64,000 nucleotides of DNA, from positions 36,416-100,415 of the forward strand of contig NZ_WKEQ01000018.1 in assembly GCF_021605415.1 (NCBI RefSeq), given 5' to 3'. A program made the position numbers and the translations under genes. The notes beneath the pieces are model-generated. The model was not told where the DNA came from and ran no database searches. It was given only the letters and a program-made list of their open reading frames with translations. Origin of the DNA: Pseudomonas syringae. GTDB taxonomy: Bacteria > Pseudomonadota > Gammaproteobacteria > Pseudomonadales > Pseudomonadaceae. Below are positions 1 through 9,473 of this stretch, piece after piece (positions within the stretch are counted from its first letter, which is position 1; each line of letters opens with the position of its first letter).

Positions 1-1
1 G

Positions 2-115
2 CTGTTGCCGCTCAAGACACGGGTATTCCCGTTCGACGAGTTCGTCCAGGCCCATCGCTACATGGACGAGTGCCCATGCCGCGAACGAGTGGCCCTCAAG
101 GTCGAACCGGCTTAA
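2..115 (+). CDS. C-terminal end of a zinc-type alcohol dehydrogenase/quinone oxidoreductase (partial)
   Basis: Only the last 37 codons are in the window, ending at TAA 113-115. The tail reads LLPLKTRVFPFDEFVQAHRY and ends VALKVEPA. The pattern of a Phe-rich segment, an AHRYM helix and a short final strand (…ALKVEP) is typical of the C-terminus of medium-chain dehydrogenases of the quinone oxidoreductase/zinc alcohol dehydrogenase superfamily. The cofactor and catalytic domains lie outside the window, so the substrate cannot be judged. A strong hairpin terminator follows directly, so this is the last gene of its transcript. Confidence 0.6.
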   Translation: MLPLKTRVFPFDEFVQAHRYMDECPCRERVALKVEPA

Positions 116-126
116 TCCTGCTGATC

Positions 127-154
127 AGAGTCCGTGATTTCACGGACTCTTTTG
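127..154 (+). terminator. Rho-independent terminator
   Basis: A perfect 10-bp stem (AGAGTCCGTG / CACGGACTCT) with a 4-nt ATTT loop is followed by a T run. It starts 11 bp after the stop codon of the upstream dehydrogenase. Confidence 0.85.
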
Positions 155-657
155 TGTTATCCCACCGCATCCTCAGACAGTTCGGGCTCATTGCTCGACG
201 CCGTTCAGCAACTGAACTGGTTTTTCCTGTCGATCTGTATCTTCTAATCATCATATAACCCCTGATAATTGAGTAATTACTTCATCTCAAGGAATGAGCT
301 ATGGCTGTACATTCTCTTCGACTTTCGAATTATCTAAACCGTGTTTATATCCGCTGTGCCTATTTCTGTTTAATGGTTGTAGGGATGCGCCGAGCGCCGT
401 TCTTTTTTTCTTGTACTCATTGTCCGTGGGACAGTGTCGGAAGTTTCCTAGGAGTCTCCGGAGCACGAGAAAAATCAACAGGAGCAAGGGTTTGCCGGTG
501 CCAAGTGTTCGTTGGGTTGGAGCGCCGCTTCATGTGTTTCAAATAACTACGAAAACTTAAGTGTTAGCATTTAAGCGTCTATTAATTAAATACTTTATTG
601 CGTGGGCCTGAGACCGTGACTGCGCGATATGAAACTTTGGCTACCGGGTAATTACTG
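155..657. other. AT-rich intergenic region with one weak small reading frame
   Basis: About 500 bp between a terminator and the next gene is clearly more AT-rich than its surroundings, with runs such as TTAATTAAATACTTTATTG near 585-600. It holds one frame of 81 codons (301-546, ATG) preceded by AAGGA about 8 bp upstream. Its product is Cys- and Phe-rich and resembles no family I know. The region may be a long regulatory leader or promoter region for the following two-gene unit, or a remnant of acquired DNA. I see no RNA gene in it. Confidence 0.4.
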
Positions 658-2136
658 ATGAGTACGATCCATGATCAGGCAATGAATTATGTCTACCAGC
701 AAGTTCTGCAGCGATTGCTGAGTTTCTTTTCCCGTGCCGAACGCACGGCGTTGCAATTGCTGATACAGCGCCTCGTCGTCGCTGCGGGCGGAACGGAGCG
801 CATCGGAGATTTCAAGGTGCTGGTCATTCAGTCCGGCACCCGCGACAGCTGTTACGCACTGGCTCTGCTGCGCGCGGCACAGCTGAGCATTGCCGGTCGA
901 GCACCGGGGACGTTCCAGCTGCGAGTCGCCAACCTGCGTGGCGCAGGCACGGCTACAACGGCGTTGCACAATATGCACCGCAGCTACAGCGCGCTATTTC
1001 TTTACGATGACCCACGGGTCGAGTTGTTGATGGTCGATCATCGAGAGGTGCTGTCGTTCAATCATCTGGCCGCATTCAGTGACGAAGGCAACGAAGCAAG
1101 CCGCTTGAATCTGTTGACGATGGGGCATCGTCGCAACTGGGATGAAAAGCTTGAGCTGTGGGATCACACCTATCTCGCCACGGCCGAATTCTACGGGCAG
1201 ATTGCGCGTTGGAATAATGGCGTGGATGCGTTGCTCGGCAGTGAGGGCCCGCGCCGCCAGAACGCTTTCCTGCAGGGCCTGGATCGTGCCACGCAAAAGG
1301 CCGGGCTGGGCGCGCTCAGGTCTCATAACGGCGGGTTCGAAGAGCTTTTCGTACTGCTTGACGGTTTGGGTGGCGACTGTTTTCGAATGTTCTACCCGGA
1401 GGCGGACCTGGCGCCGTGGCGTCCAGCTGGACAGTTCGAAGCATGCCGACGCAGTACCTGCATCGACATTCACGACATCGTCGCCGGCGATTTGAAGGAG
1501 CGGTGGCCGTTGCTCAGTGATTTCCTCGGCTTCCAGGCACAAGAGTTTGCGCAGGATTTAACTGACAGCGAATTGGCGGACCCGTTGATCGCCGGGCATC
1601 TATGCGGCCTGCAAGCCAGTCTGATCGAGGGGCGCACTTATCAGGCCGGCGTCTCGGATTATCTTCAGCGCAGCGTGGATGAGTTGCGTCGCAACCTGGT
1701 GCCGGAGCCGGTCTGCGAACGGTTGCTGACGACCTTCGGTTATTTGCGCGATTTCGATGAACTGCGTTTGCGGGCCGCTGCTGCATTACAGGCTGGCTAC
1801 GGCGTCAGCGAGACGCAGCTCACCTGTCTGATTCATGCACCGTTCATCGACGGCGGCGCGGGTCTTGAACGGTTCTTGCGCAGTTGCCACCCCGGCATGT
1901 TGGTGGCGCTGCCCGACCTGCACCGCGCCATGCAGGGTTTGCATGCGCCCGATCAGGTGCTGCACTGGATGACGGATGTCAGCGGCTTGCCGGTCAAACT
2001 GATCACTCGCTTGTATGGCATGGGCCCGGTCCGTATACGCCATGAGCCCGACGCCCTGTCACTTGGCGAGGCATCGGATGATGGTGAATTCGACAATGCC
2101 GGGGCTGCACCGGGTGACCGTTCCGCTGAAGGTTGA
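658..2136 (+). CDS. Uncharacterised 492-residue protein encoded upstream of a MocR-type regulator
   Basis: I do not recognise this protein. It is a soluble-looking 492-residue chain with no signal peptide and no obvious membrane span. Residues 1-40 are helical (QQVLQRLLSFFSRAERTALQ). Next comes an alternating strand/helix stretch that starts FKVLVIQSGTRDSCYALALL. A central part rich in Trp, Cys and acidic residues follows (for example DGLGGDCFRMFYPEADLAPW). The end is an Asp/Glu/Gly-rich, probably disordered tail. Its stop lies 35 bp before the ATG of the downstream regulator, so the two are probably co-transcribed. ATG 658 is the first start after an AT-rich region; the ribosome site is weak (CCGGG). 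A role linked to the regulator's signal is possible but not shown. Confidence 0.75.
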   Translation: MSTIHDQAMNYVYQQVLQRLLSFFSRAERTALQLLIQRLVVAAGGTERIGDFKVLVIQSGTRDSCYALALLRAAQLSIAGRAPGTFQLRVANLRGAGTATTALHNMHRSYSALFLYDDPRVELLMVDHREVLSFNHLAAFSDEGNEASRLNLLTMGHRRNWDEKLELWDHTYLATAEFYGQIARWNNGVDALLGSEGPRRQNAFLQGLDRATQKAGLGALRSHNGGFEELFVLLDGLGGDCFRMFYPEADLAPWRPAGQFEACRRSTCIDIHDIVAGDLKERWPLLSDFLGFQAQEFAQDLTDSELADPLIAGHLCGLQASLIEGRTYQAGVSDYLQRSVDELRRNLVPEPVCERLLTTFGYLRDFDELRLRAAAALQAGYGVSETQLTCLIHAPFIDGGAGLERFLRSCHPGMLVALPDLHRAMQGLHAPDQVLHWMTDVSGLPVKLITRLYGMGPVRIRHEPDALSLGEASDDGEFDNAGAAPGDRSAEG

Positions 2137-2171
2137 CCGTGAGCGGTATGGGAAGCCAGGGAGGCGAACTC

Positions 2172-3572
2172 ATGAAAGCGCCGCGGGAAAGCGAATTCGC
2201 TTATCAGGCGGTGTACCGTTATCTGGCGCAGTTGATCAGCGAACCCTGTGGCGAGGGGGCGGTAAGGCTGCCTTCACTGCGTGAACTGGCCGATCGCTTG
2301 AATGTGTCGATTTCCACAATCCAATACGCCTATTCGCTACTGGAAAAGGAGGGGCGGGTCTATTCGGTTGCCAAATCAGGCTATTACACCCATGCCGCCG
2401 CATCCCTCATGCCACCTTTGGGTGGCGGCGACTTGCTGGAAACCCTTTACATCCATGCACGGCGCCCCGGCATGCGGGTGCTGAGCATGGACGACCCGGC
2501 ATCGTTGCAACCACTGGACAGCCCGCTGCTAATGCTCGAAAGAGAACTGCTGCGCCAGTACCCAAGACAGCCGCCGATACCGCTGCAACCGTGTGGTGAA
2601 CTGGAACTGCGCACCGTTCTGGCGGCTCGCTACACTACGTCGCCGACGCAGTGCTGGCATGCCGAGGATGTCTATATCGGCGCGGATTTGCGCGGTGTAT
2701 TGGAGATACTCATCCGCGTGCTGGATTTGCGAAACACGACAGTGATTGTCGAATCACCCTGTGACTGGGTCATCCTGCGTTTGCTAAGCGCCGCTGAAGT
2801 ACGGGTCATCGAACTGCCTTTACAGGCGCAAGGCGAAATTGATCTGCAACAACTGGGCAGCCTGATCAATGCAGAAACGGTCAGGCTGATCCTGTTGTCA
2901 TCAGGATTGAGCATGCCGTTCGGCAGCGTGCTTGCCGAAGCCCATCTGCGGGACATAGCGCAATTGTTGATGCGTCACGACGTCTGGTTGCTGGAAAACG
3001 ATTGCCACAGCGAGCTGAGCGACGTGAAGTCACCGCTGCGTCTGCGTGATTTGCTGGATCCCGACCGCCTGTTGGTGTTTTCGACCCTCGAAAAAATCAT
3101 GGGAGCCGAGGCGCCTTATGGCTTTGTATTGTCCCGTCAGTGGCGTGAGGCGCTGCAACGGCATTTTCTGTTGCGTGCATTTCGTCTGTCGCCCATTCGT
3201 CAAAAGGCAGTCGCGCGGCTGTATACCAGTGGACGTATTGATCAACACCTGCACCTGCTGCGGCGTTTGCTCAAGGAGCGGCGAACCCTGCTGATTCAAC
3301 TCTTGCGGGAGCGCTTGGGCGATACGCTGCATATCATCGATCCCCAGGGCGGCGCGACAATCTGGGTGTGTTCACGGCGTAAGGTAGACATGGCGTCTGT
3401 CTTTCACCGTCTGCTCAAGCAGCAGGTGGTCATCGCGCCGGGTGAGCTGTTCAGCCTGCAAGGTTTGCACGCTGACTACCTGCGTTTGAGCCCGGGTAAT
3501 TGCGCCGATCAGGAACTCGCGAGTGTGGTCGGTCTTCTGGGCGATGCGCTGCGATTGGCGCCCGGCAGTTGA
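2172..3572 (+). CDS. MocR-type transcriptional regulator (GntR HTH plus aminotransferase-like domain) with an altered PLP pocket
   Basis: The 466-residue protein has a GntR-type winged helix at about residues 8-75 (PSLRELADRLNVSISTIQYA) and a fold-type I aminotransferase-like domain after about residue 100. This is the MocR/GabR architecture, in which PLP or an amine adduct acts as effector. A Lys in the position of the Schiff-base lysine is present (K308 in STLEKIMG). The usual ED-D-Y-D-SEF motif reads ENDCHSEL at 275-282, so the pyridine-binding Asp is Asn and the phenol-bearing Tyr is Cys. The usual Arg after the lysine is Pro (GAEAPYGF). ATG 2172 is preferred because GGAGG lies 7 bp upstream; a TTG at 2133 is in frame but lacks a clear site. 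It follows the unknown gene at 658 and may regulate it. Confidence 0.85.
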   Translation: MKAPRESEFAYQAVYRYLAQLISEPCGEGAVRLPSLRELADRLNVSISTIQYAYSLLEKEGRVYSVAKSGYYTHAAASLMPPLGGGDLLETLYIHARRPGMRVLSMDDPASLQPLDSPLLMLERELLRQYPRQPPIPLQPCGELELRTVLAARYTTSPTQCWHAEDVYIGADLRGVLEILIRVLDLRNTTVIVESPCDWVILRLLSAAEVRVIELPLQAQGEIDLQQLGSLINAETVRLILLSSGLSMPFGSVLAEAHLRDIAQLLMRHDVWLLENDCHSELSDVKSPLRLRDLLDPDRLLVFSTLEKIMGAEAPYGFVLSRQWREALQRHFLLRAFRLSPIRQKAVARLYTSGRIDQHLHLLRRLLKERRTLLIQLLRERLGDTLHIIDPQGGATIWVCSRRKVDMASVFHRLLKQQVVIAPGELFSLQGLHADYLRLSPGNCADQELASVVGLLGDALRLAPGS

Positions 3573-3679
3573 ATGTGGGAAAACGTCGAGAATATGCTGG
3601 ATCGTTCACATCGCGTTGCGGTCAAATCGTCCGTAAACTGCGCTGTATTTCCTGAACCACTCGATCTCAGAGGTTTTGC

Positions 3680-5326
3680 ATGACACTCAGTCCTTTTGCG
3701 GGTAAACCGGCACCGGCAGAATTGTTGGTCGACATCCCGCGACTGGTGACGGCCTATTACACTGGCCAGCCTGATGCTTCGATTTCCACCCAGCGTGTGG
3801 CGTTCGGCACGTCCGGACACCGGGGCAGCTCGTTCGACCTGAGTTTCAATGAATGGCACGTTCTGGCCATCAGCCAGGCAATCTGCCTGTACCGTGAAGC
3901 GCAAGGCATTGATGGCCCGCTCTTTGTCGGCATCGATACCCACGCGCTGTCGACCCCGGCCGGTGCCAGTGCATTGGAAGTATTGGCGGCCAACGGTGTC
4001 ACCGTAATGATCGCTGCCAATGACGAATACACGCCGACACCGGCGGTTTCTCACGCGATTCTTTGCTACAACCGGGGTCGCACTTCGGGCCTGGCGGATG
4101 GCGTGGTCATTACGCCTTCGCACAATCCTCCGCAAAGCGGCGGTTACAAATACAACCCCACCAATGGCGGCCCTGCCGACACTCACATCACCAAGTGGAT
4201 CGAAGCCAAGGCCAACGAGCTGCTAGCCAATAAACTGGCCGGCGTGAAGCGCATCAGCTATGAACAGGCGCTGAAGGTGCCAACCACTCATCGCCATGAC
4301 TACCTCAACACCTACGTCGCCGACCTGATCAATGTCATCGACTTCGATGCGATTCGTGATGCCAAGCTGCGCCTGGGTGTCGATCCGCTGGGTGGAGCAG
4401 GGGTGCGCTACTGGTCGGCGATTGCCGAGCATTACCGCCTCGACCTGGACGTGGTGAACAAGGCCGTGGATCCGACCTTTCGCTTCATGACGGTCGACTG
4501 GGACGGCCAGATTCGCATGGATCCATCCTCCAGCCACGCCATGCAAGGCCTGATCGGCCTGAAAGAACGCTTTGACGTCGCCTTCGCGTGCGACCCGGAT
4601 CACGACCGTCACGGCATCGTCACGCCGTCTGGCGGCCTCCTGGCGCCGAACAGCTATTTGGCTGTGGCGATCGATTACCTGTTCCAGAACCGTGCGCAAT
4701 GGCGCGCCGATGCTGCTGTCGGAAAAACGGTGGTCAGCAGCGGTTTGATCGACCGTGTGGCCAAACGCCTGGGCCGTCGTCTGTATGAAGTGCCGGTGGG
4801 TTTCAAGTGGTTTGCCGATGGCCTGTTCGATGGCTCCCTGGGCTTTGGCGGTGAAGAAAGCGCCGGCGCTTCGTTCCTGCGCAAGGACGGTGGCGTCTGG
4901 AGCACCGACAAGGATGGCTTGATTCCGGCGCTGCTGGCTGCAGAAATGACCGCCCGCACCGGTCGCGACCCAAGCCAGGCTTACCGTGCACTGACCGACG
5001 AACTCGGCGAGCCGTTTTCGGTACGCGTTGACGCCAAGGCCAATCCGGAGCAGAAAGCCCTGCTGAGTAAGTTGTCGCCGGGTCAGGTCACGTCGACCGA
5101 GCTGGCGGGCGAGAAAATCCAGAGCATTCTCAGCCATGCGCCGGGCAACGATGCAGCCATCGGTGGCCTGAAAGTGATGACTGAGAACGGCTGGTTCGCG
5201 GCACGTCCGTCGGGCACTGAAGACATCTACAAGATCTACGCCGAAAGCTTCATCGGCGATGACCACCTCAAGCAACTGGTTGCCGAAGCGCAAACCCTGG
5301 TCGATGGCGCAATTTCCACCCAGTGA
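3680..5326 (+). CDS. pgm: Phosphoglucomutase (alpha-D-glucose phosphate-specific)
   Basis: The enzyme interconverts glucose 1-phosphate and glucose 6-phosphate in the cytoplasm, linking glycogen, trehalose and envelope sugar synthesis to central metabolism. The 548 residues match the usual length of the E. coli Pgm type (546). The phosphoserine loop TPSHNP is present (Ser147), as are the Mg-binding DPDHDRHG (about 305-312), the sugar loop [10 protein letters not shown] and the C-terminal phosphate-binding [13 protein letters not shown]. The ATG has AGAGG about 8 bp upstream. It stands alone, with its own terminator after the stop. Confidence 0.97.
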   Translation: MTLSPFAGKPAPAELLVDIPRLVTAYYTGQPDASISTQRVAFGTSGHRGSSFDLSFNEWHVLAISQAICLYREAQGIDGPLFVGIDTHALSTPAGASALEVLAANGVTVMIAANDEYTPTPAVSHAILCYNRGRTSGLADGVVITPSHNPPQSGGYKYNPTNGGPADTHITKWIEAKANELLANKLAGVKRISYEQALKVPTTHRHDYLNTYVADLINVIDFDAIRDAKLRLGVDPLGGAGVRYWSAIAEHYRLDLDVVNKAVDPTFRFMTVDWDGQIRMDPSSSHAMQGLIGLKERFDVAFACDPDHDRHGIVTPSGGLLAPNSYLAVAIDYLFQNRAQWRADAAVGKTVVSSGLIDRVAKRLGRRLYEVPVGFKWFADGLFDGSLGFGGEESAGASFLRKDGGVWSTDKDGLIPALLAAEMTARTGRDPSQAYRALTDELGEPFSVRVDAKANPEQKALLSKLSPGQVTSTELAGEKIQSILSHAPGNDAAIGGLKVMTENGWFAARPSGTEDIYKIYAESFIGDDHLKQLVAEAQTLVDGAISTQ

Positions 5327-5338
5327 CACACGAAAAAA

Positions 5339-5366
5339 GGGCGACCACAACGGTCGCCCATTTTTT
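5339..5366 (+). terminator. Rho-independent terminator of pgm
   Basis: An 8-bp GC stem GGGCGACC / GGTCGCCC with an ACAAC loop is followed by A and six T, 13 bp after the pgm stop. The A run on its other side could also let it serve the convergent pirin gene. Confidence 0.9.
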
Positions 5367-5428
5367 GAGGAGTGGAACGAGGCTGCTCCTGCAAATTGAA
5401 AAAACCTCAGCGTCTGAACTTCAGGTAT

Positions 5429-6124
5429 TCACGCCAGATCCACCAGCACAATTTCGCTGTCTTCAATGGCTGTGACGGACAACACTCGTTCGTCTGCCAC
5501 CGCAATACCGTCTCGAGCTTGTGCGCGTAAGCCATTGACTTCAATGACACCCGTCGCCGGCACGAGGTACGCACGACGTCCCGTATCGAGGTGATATTCG
5601 GCGGTTTCTCCAGCCTTGACGGTGGCCGCCACGAGGCGAGCATCAGCGCGAATACGCAGGCTTTCGTCATCACCGGCCTTGCCGCTGGCCAATGTCACAA
5701 AACCTTCGCGATCGCCTTTCGGGAATGGTTTCGCACCCCACGAGGGCGGCGCACCGGTTTCGGTCGGCAGAATCCAGATCTGGAAGATCCGGGTTTCGCT
5801 GGACTCCAGGTTGTATTCGCTATGGGCGATGCCGGTGCCGGCACTCATCACTTGCACGTCGCCAGCCTCGGTACGGCCCTTGTTGCCGAGATTATCCTGG
5901 TGAGTAATCGCGCCTTCACGCACGTAAGTGATGATTTCCATGTCCCGGTGCGGGTGGGTCGGGAAACCGCTGCCGGCCGCAATAATGTCGTCGTTCCACA
6001 CTCGCAGGTTGCCCCAGCTCATGCGTTGCGGATCATAGTATTCGGCGAACGAAAAGTGGTGGTGGGCATCCAGCCAGCCGTGATGAGCGCCGCCCAGCGA
6101 TTTGAAAGGTCTGAGTTCAAGCAT
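5429..6124 (-). CDS. Pirin family protein (YhhW-like bicupin)
   Basis: This 231-residue bicupin has the length and N-terminus of E. coli YhhW (HHGWLDAHHHFSFAEYYDP). Known members bind a metal and some oxidise quercetin-like compounds. The four metal ligands sit exactly as expected: His57 and His59 in HPHRDME, His101 and Glu103 in HSE. ATG 6124 is chosen because GAGGAG lies 7 bp upstream; the reading frame extends further upstream but that part does not resemble the family. The gene is convergent with pgm and divergent from the helicase. The true substrate is unknown. Confidence 0.92.
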   Translation of the reverse strand: MLELRPFKSLGGAHHGWLDAHHHFSFAEYYDPQRMSWGNLRVWNDDIIAAGSGFPTHPHRDMEIITYVREGAITHQDNLGNKGRTEAGDVQVMSAGTGIAHSEYNLESSETRIFQIWILPTETGAPPSWGAKPFPKGDREGFVTLASGKAGDDESLRIRADARLVAATVKAGETAEYHLDTGRRAYLVPATGVIEVNGLRAQARDGIAVADERVLSVTAIEDSEIVLVDLA

Positions 6125-6402
6125 GATCGTCTCCTCAAAAGGCTCGTCCTGGGGCGCATTGCCAACGCCATGAACCGAGACCGGTGATTGATGGCAGTCA
6201 TCATCTAGCAAGCACTTACCGGCAAAAAGCGTAAAAAATGCGGCATTCATATCGAATATGTTGATGTGAAAACGCTCGGCAGAGCTTCACTCAACTTTCA
6301 ATTCGTCGCCTAACCCAATGACATGAAAGCATTTCGCTAGAACTCAACGGCAAATGCAGCCACCATGGCACCCTACAGCCTCACACACTGGAGCCCGTCA
6401 GC

Positions 6403-8877
6403 GTGGCGCAACGCATCCCCGAACTTCCCCCCGAACTCCGTCCTTTGGCAGAAATGCCTTGGTTCAAGCGCTTGGCCGCGCGTTTTTTTGGTCATGGACT
6501 GACGCGTCTGCGCGCGCAACATCGCGCATCCTGGTTGCACGGCCAGGCTGATGGCTTTCGCAGCGGCCACACGGCGGGCGTCGAGTACGGTTTCAACGAG
6601 GGCAAGCTGGAAGGGCTGGAAGAAGGCCGCCAAGTGCTGCTGATTCGTGACAGCCGCAACACGGAACATCGTCCTCCCGGCGTCGATAATCACTTGTTCG
6701 ATGACTGGCGCCTGCCGCTCACTCCGGAGCTGAAGAAACGCATAAAGGCCGATGTTGCGCGTCTGCTGCCGGCTCATGCGCAGCCGAGCGTGGCGCAATG
6801 GAAGATGATTTTCAGCGACACGCCGTCCACATCGGTGATTGCCGGCGCCGGTGCGGGCAAGTCCACCACACTGGTACTGCGCATTCTGCTGTTGACGCAT
6901 TATCTGGGTTTCGAACTGGACTCGATGACGGTGGTGACATTCACCCGCGAGTCGCGCAAGGATTTCATCCTGAAGCTGATCGAAGTCTTCGCGCTGTGGC
7001 AGCGGGCGGTGAGCCAGAAACAGGCACGCGAACTGGTGCGCACCTTTCACTCGCGCATTCTGCCGATGGTGCGCAGTCTGCCGGGGTTCGAGCGTTTGCA
7101 GGCTTTCGAAAACCTCAGTCATCGGCCGCAAGGTGCAGACGAGGACGTCGACAGCAATCCGTTCGATTTGCGTATCAACGACGCTCAGCGCCAACAGCTC
7201 AACGCCTGCTATTACCGTTTGTTCCGCGAGGACGAGCGTTTTCGCCAGTTGATTCAGCCGCTGTCCCGCCATGCCTTGCAGCTCAAGGAGCTGGAGCGCG
7301 ATCATCCAGACGTGCAGAAACGCATGGCGGTAACCGAACTGGCAGCCAAACGTGATGATGAATTGTGTGATGTCATCGAGGATTTATGGTTTCGCGCTGG
7401 TGCCTGGCCGATCAAGGGGATCGAGCCGAAGCGCCAGACCTTTGAAATCAACGGCTCGACGTTCCATAGCCACGGGTATATTCCAAGCCTGGACGCATGG
7501 GTTGTGCTCGGCTTTGATCCTGAAGAAAATCCGCAAGTCTGCCGGCCGAACGCGAAGCTCAGCGTGCGTGCGGAATGGGCAGTAAAGCGAACCCTATTTC
7601 AAGCTTTCTGTCGTAAGCCTTTGATTTGGCTGGATAGTTACGAGTCATCAAGACGTGTTTTGGCCACGTTGGCGGGAGATGCCAGCGCAGGGCCCGGTTT
7701 CGATTACAAGGTCAAAGGCGAACTGGCTTCTGCGCCGCTGCTGGACTGTTTCGTGACGGCTGCGGGATTCATCGAGAATCTGGGGCTGGACGTGCCCGAT
7801 GCAGTGGGGCGCATGAGCTTTGCCAAGGATGATCCGGATCGTTTGTTTTTCGAGGCGCTGAGCCTGTTCTGGCGTGCGCTGGAAGATCACTTGCTTGATC
7901 AGAAACCGCCGGTCATGACCTACAACCGCATGTTTGCCCTGTTCAGTGAACACTCCCCGGAAAATCTCAAGTTACTCAGCGACGACTTGCTGCGACCGAT
8001 GTCGCACCTGATGATTGACGAGTTTCAGGATGTTTCCCCGCAGATCGTGTCATGGATCCGCGCCAGTCTCGGCGAAATCCGCAACCGCGGCCCGGCCATG
8101 CACGTGGGTCGCGGCGCACAGCGCTCGTCGTTGTTATGCGTAGGGGATGACTGGCAGTCGATCTATGGCTGGCGCGGCAGTTCGCCGAGCTACTTCATGG
8201 CGTTCAATAAAGAGTTCCCGTCGCCGAGCACCACGCGAGTGATGCTCAGTGACAACTATCGCAGCCATCAGCACATCATCGATGCTGCTGAACACATAGT
8301 GCGGGCGGCGCCGGCAATTCCTGGCAAAAAGGCCAAGGCCAGCGGTGATCAGAAGCCGTTGCAGCCCGTGAACGTGTTGGAGCGCGATGACCAGGCACTG
8401 GGCGAATGCCTCGCGGAGCACTACCGACAAGGCCATTCAATCTTGATGCTTTATCGAAAAAGCAGCGATAAATTATTGATAGAAAAGCAAATTCAATCGG
8501 TAGTTAATGTTGATTCGAGCTTGCCGTATGAATCCCGGCGATTGAAACAGTTGACCTATCACAGCGCCAAAGGCTTGCAGGCGGACGCGGTCTTCCTGCT
8601 CGGCGATTGTCAGCACTTGACCAGTTCACCCTATAAAAATCAGGTGTATCGCATGGCAGGGCTAGGCAAAACCGGCGACAGCGAGCCGTATGACACGGCG
8701 CAGAAGGACGAAATCCTGCGCCTGGCTTACGTCGGAATCACCCGCGCCGTCAGCCACTGCTACTGGTACGTCGAGCCGCAGGACAGCCAAGCGGTGAACA
8801 TGCCGCGAGCGTCCGAGCAGATTGGCAAGGGCAAGCCGTTTTTCGTGGATCACCGGCAAAGCCAGAAAACAGCTTGA
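6403..8877 (+). CDS. UvrD/Rep-family superfamily 1 DNA helicase
   Basis: The 824-residue protein has the complete SF1A helicase set: Walker A SVIAGAGAGKSTTL (about 144), Walker B LMIDEFQDVSPQ (about 535), motif III GDDWQSIYGWRGSS (about 580), motif IV LSDNYRSHQ, motif V TYHSAKGLQADAVFLLG (about 719) and motif VI RLAYVGITRA (about 773). These indicate ATP-driven 3'-5' unwinding. About 140 residues precede the helicase core and include a Gly-rich helical repeat (SGHTAGVEYGFNEGKLEGLEEG) unlike UvrD or Rep. No nuclease domain is visible at the C-terminus. The start is GTG with TGGAG about 10 bp upstream. The gene is single, bounded by a terminator, and its role in repair is inferred from the family. 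Confidence 0.92.
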   Translation: MAQRIPELPPELRPLAEMPWFKRLAARFFGHGLTRLRAQHRASWLHGQADGFRSGHTAGVEYGFNEGKLEGLEEGRQVLLIRDSRNTEHRPPGVDNHLFDDWRLPLTPELKKRIKADVARLLPAHAQPSVAQWKMIFSDTPSTSVIAGAGAGKSTTLVLRILLLTHYLGFELDSMTVVTFTRESRKDFILKLIEVFALWQRAVSQKQARELVRTFHSRILPMVRSLPGFERLQAFENLSHRPQGADEDVDSNPFDLRINDAQRQQLNACYYRLFREDERFRQLIQPLSRHALQLKELERDHPDVQKRMAVTELAAKRDDELCDVIEDLWFRAGAWPIKGIEPKRQTFEINGSTFHSHGYIPSLDAWVVLGFDPEENPQVCRPNAKLSVRAEWAVKRTLFQAFCRKPLIWLDSYESSRRVLATLAGDASAGPGFDYKVKGELASAPLLDCFVTAAGFIENLGLDVPDAVGRMSFAKDDPDRLFFEALSLFWRALEDHLLDQKPPVMTYNRMFALFSEHSPENLKLLSDDLLRPMSHLMIDEFQDVSPQIVSWIRASLGEIRNRGPAMHVGRGAQRSSLLCVGDDWQSIYGWRGSSPSYFMAFNKEFPSPSTTRVMLSDNYRSHQHIIDAAEHIVRAAPAIPGKKAKASGDQKPLQPVNVLERDDQALGECLAEHYRQGHSILMLYRKSSDKLLIEKQIQSVVNVDSSLPYESRRLKQLTYHSAKGLQADAVFLLGDCQHLTSSPYKNQVYRMAGLGKTGDSEPYDTAQKDEILRLAYVGITRAVSHCYWYVEPQDSQAVNMPRASEQIGKGKPFFVDHRQSQKTA

Positions 8878-8890
8878 ATCCCTCAGGCAT

Positions 8891-8920
8891 AAAAAAAGCC
8901 CGATCAATTCGGGCTTTTTT
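8891..8920. terminator. Bidirectional Rho-independent terminator
   Basis: The hairpin AAAAAGCCCGA / TCGGGCTTTTT has a TCAAT loop with A and T runs on either side. It lies between the ends of two convergent genes, so it can stop transcription from both. Confidence 0.9.
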
Positions 8921-8936
8921 GTTTTAAACCAATAAG

Positions 8937-9230
8937 TTAGGCGTAGCTTCTCAACGATTCTGGAGGAATAAACGCCTCAAGTTCGTCTTCGACCGCTTCA
9001 ATGATTCGCTCTACATCCGCTGCATTCATCACCGTCGCGCAAGGTATGCCCGCGATGGCGATGACGGTTTCGCCGCTGGCCCGGTCGAACAAACGGGCGA
9101 TCAGACTGCCCGGTGCGTCCATCGTCGCCTCGAAACCCATGGGATGAAAATGCCAGCGCATGAGCTGGCAAGCATTGGGGAACGTGACTTTGCTTGACCC
9201 TTTATTCATGGTGAAACCCGCCTGCTTCAT
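8937..9230 (-). CDS. Small conserved pseudomonad protein, DUF1652-like
   Basis: This 97-residue protein shows the pattern I associate with DUF1652, a family largely confined to Pseudomonas. It has an N-terminal FPNACQLMRWHFHPMGFEATM segment, a middle strand IARLFDRASGETVIAIAGI, and a final helix VERIIEAVEDELEAF. No function is known. ATG 9230 is chosen because AAGGA lies 8 bp upstream; the frame opens seven codons earlier without a site. It shares the terminator with the helicase gene. Confidence 0.75.
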   Translation of the reverse strand: MKQAGFTMNKGSSKVTFPNACQLMRWHFHPMGFEATMDAPGSLIARLFDRASGETVIAIAGIPCATVMNAADVERIIEAVEDELEAFIPPESLRSYA

Positions 9231-9473
9231 CGAGCGCTTCCTTTTGCCCATCTTAGGTGGGAAGAGCCTTCATTGGCTCAACCGGTGACTGCCATTAAAA
9301 GTAGCACCCCGATGTGAAACTACTGTGGATTTTTTGAGTCCGTCCGGCGGATTGCTCGATTTTTTTTGATTCGTGTCACGCAAGGCGCATTAATCGCCAA
9401 AGTGCCAGTACGGATTTGTCATTGCTGCGCAGCTTGAAGTTGGGCAAAGTCGGTTTTTTTTCGCGAGTCCCCT

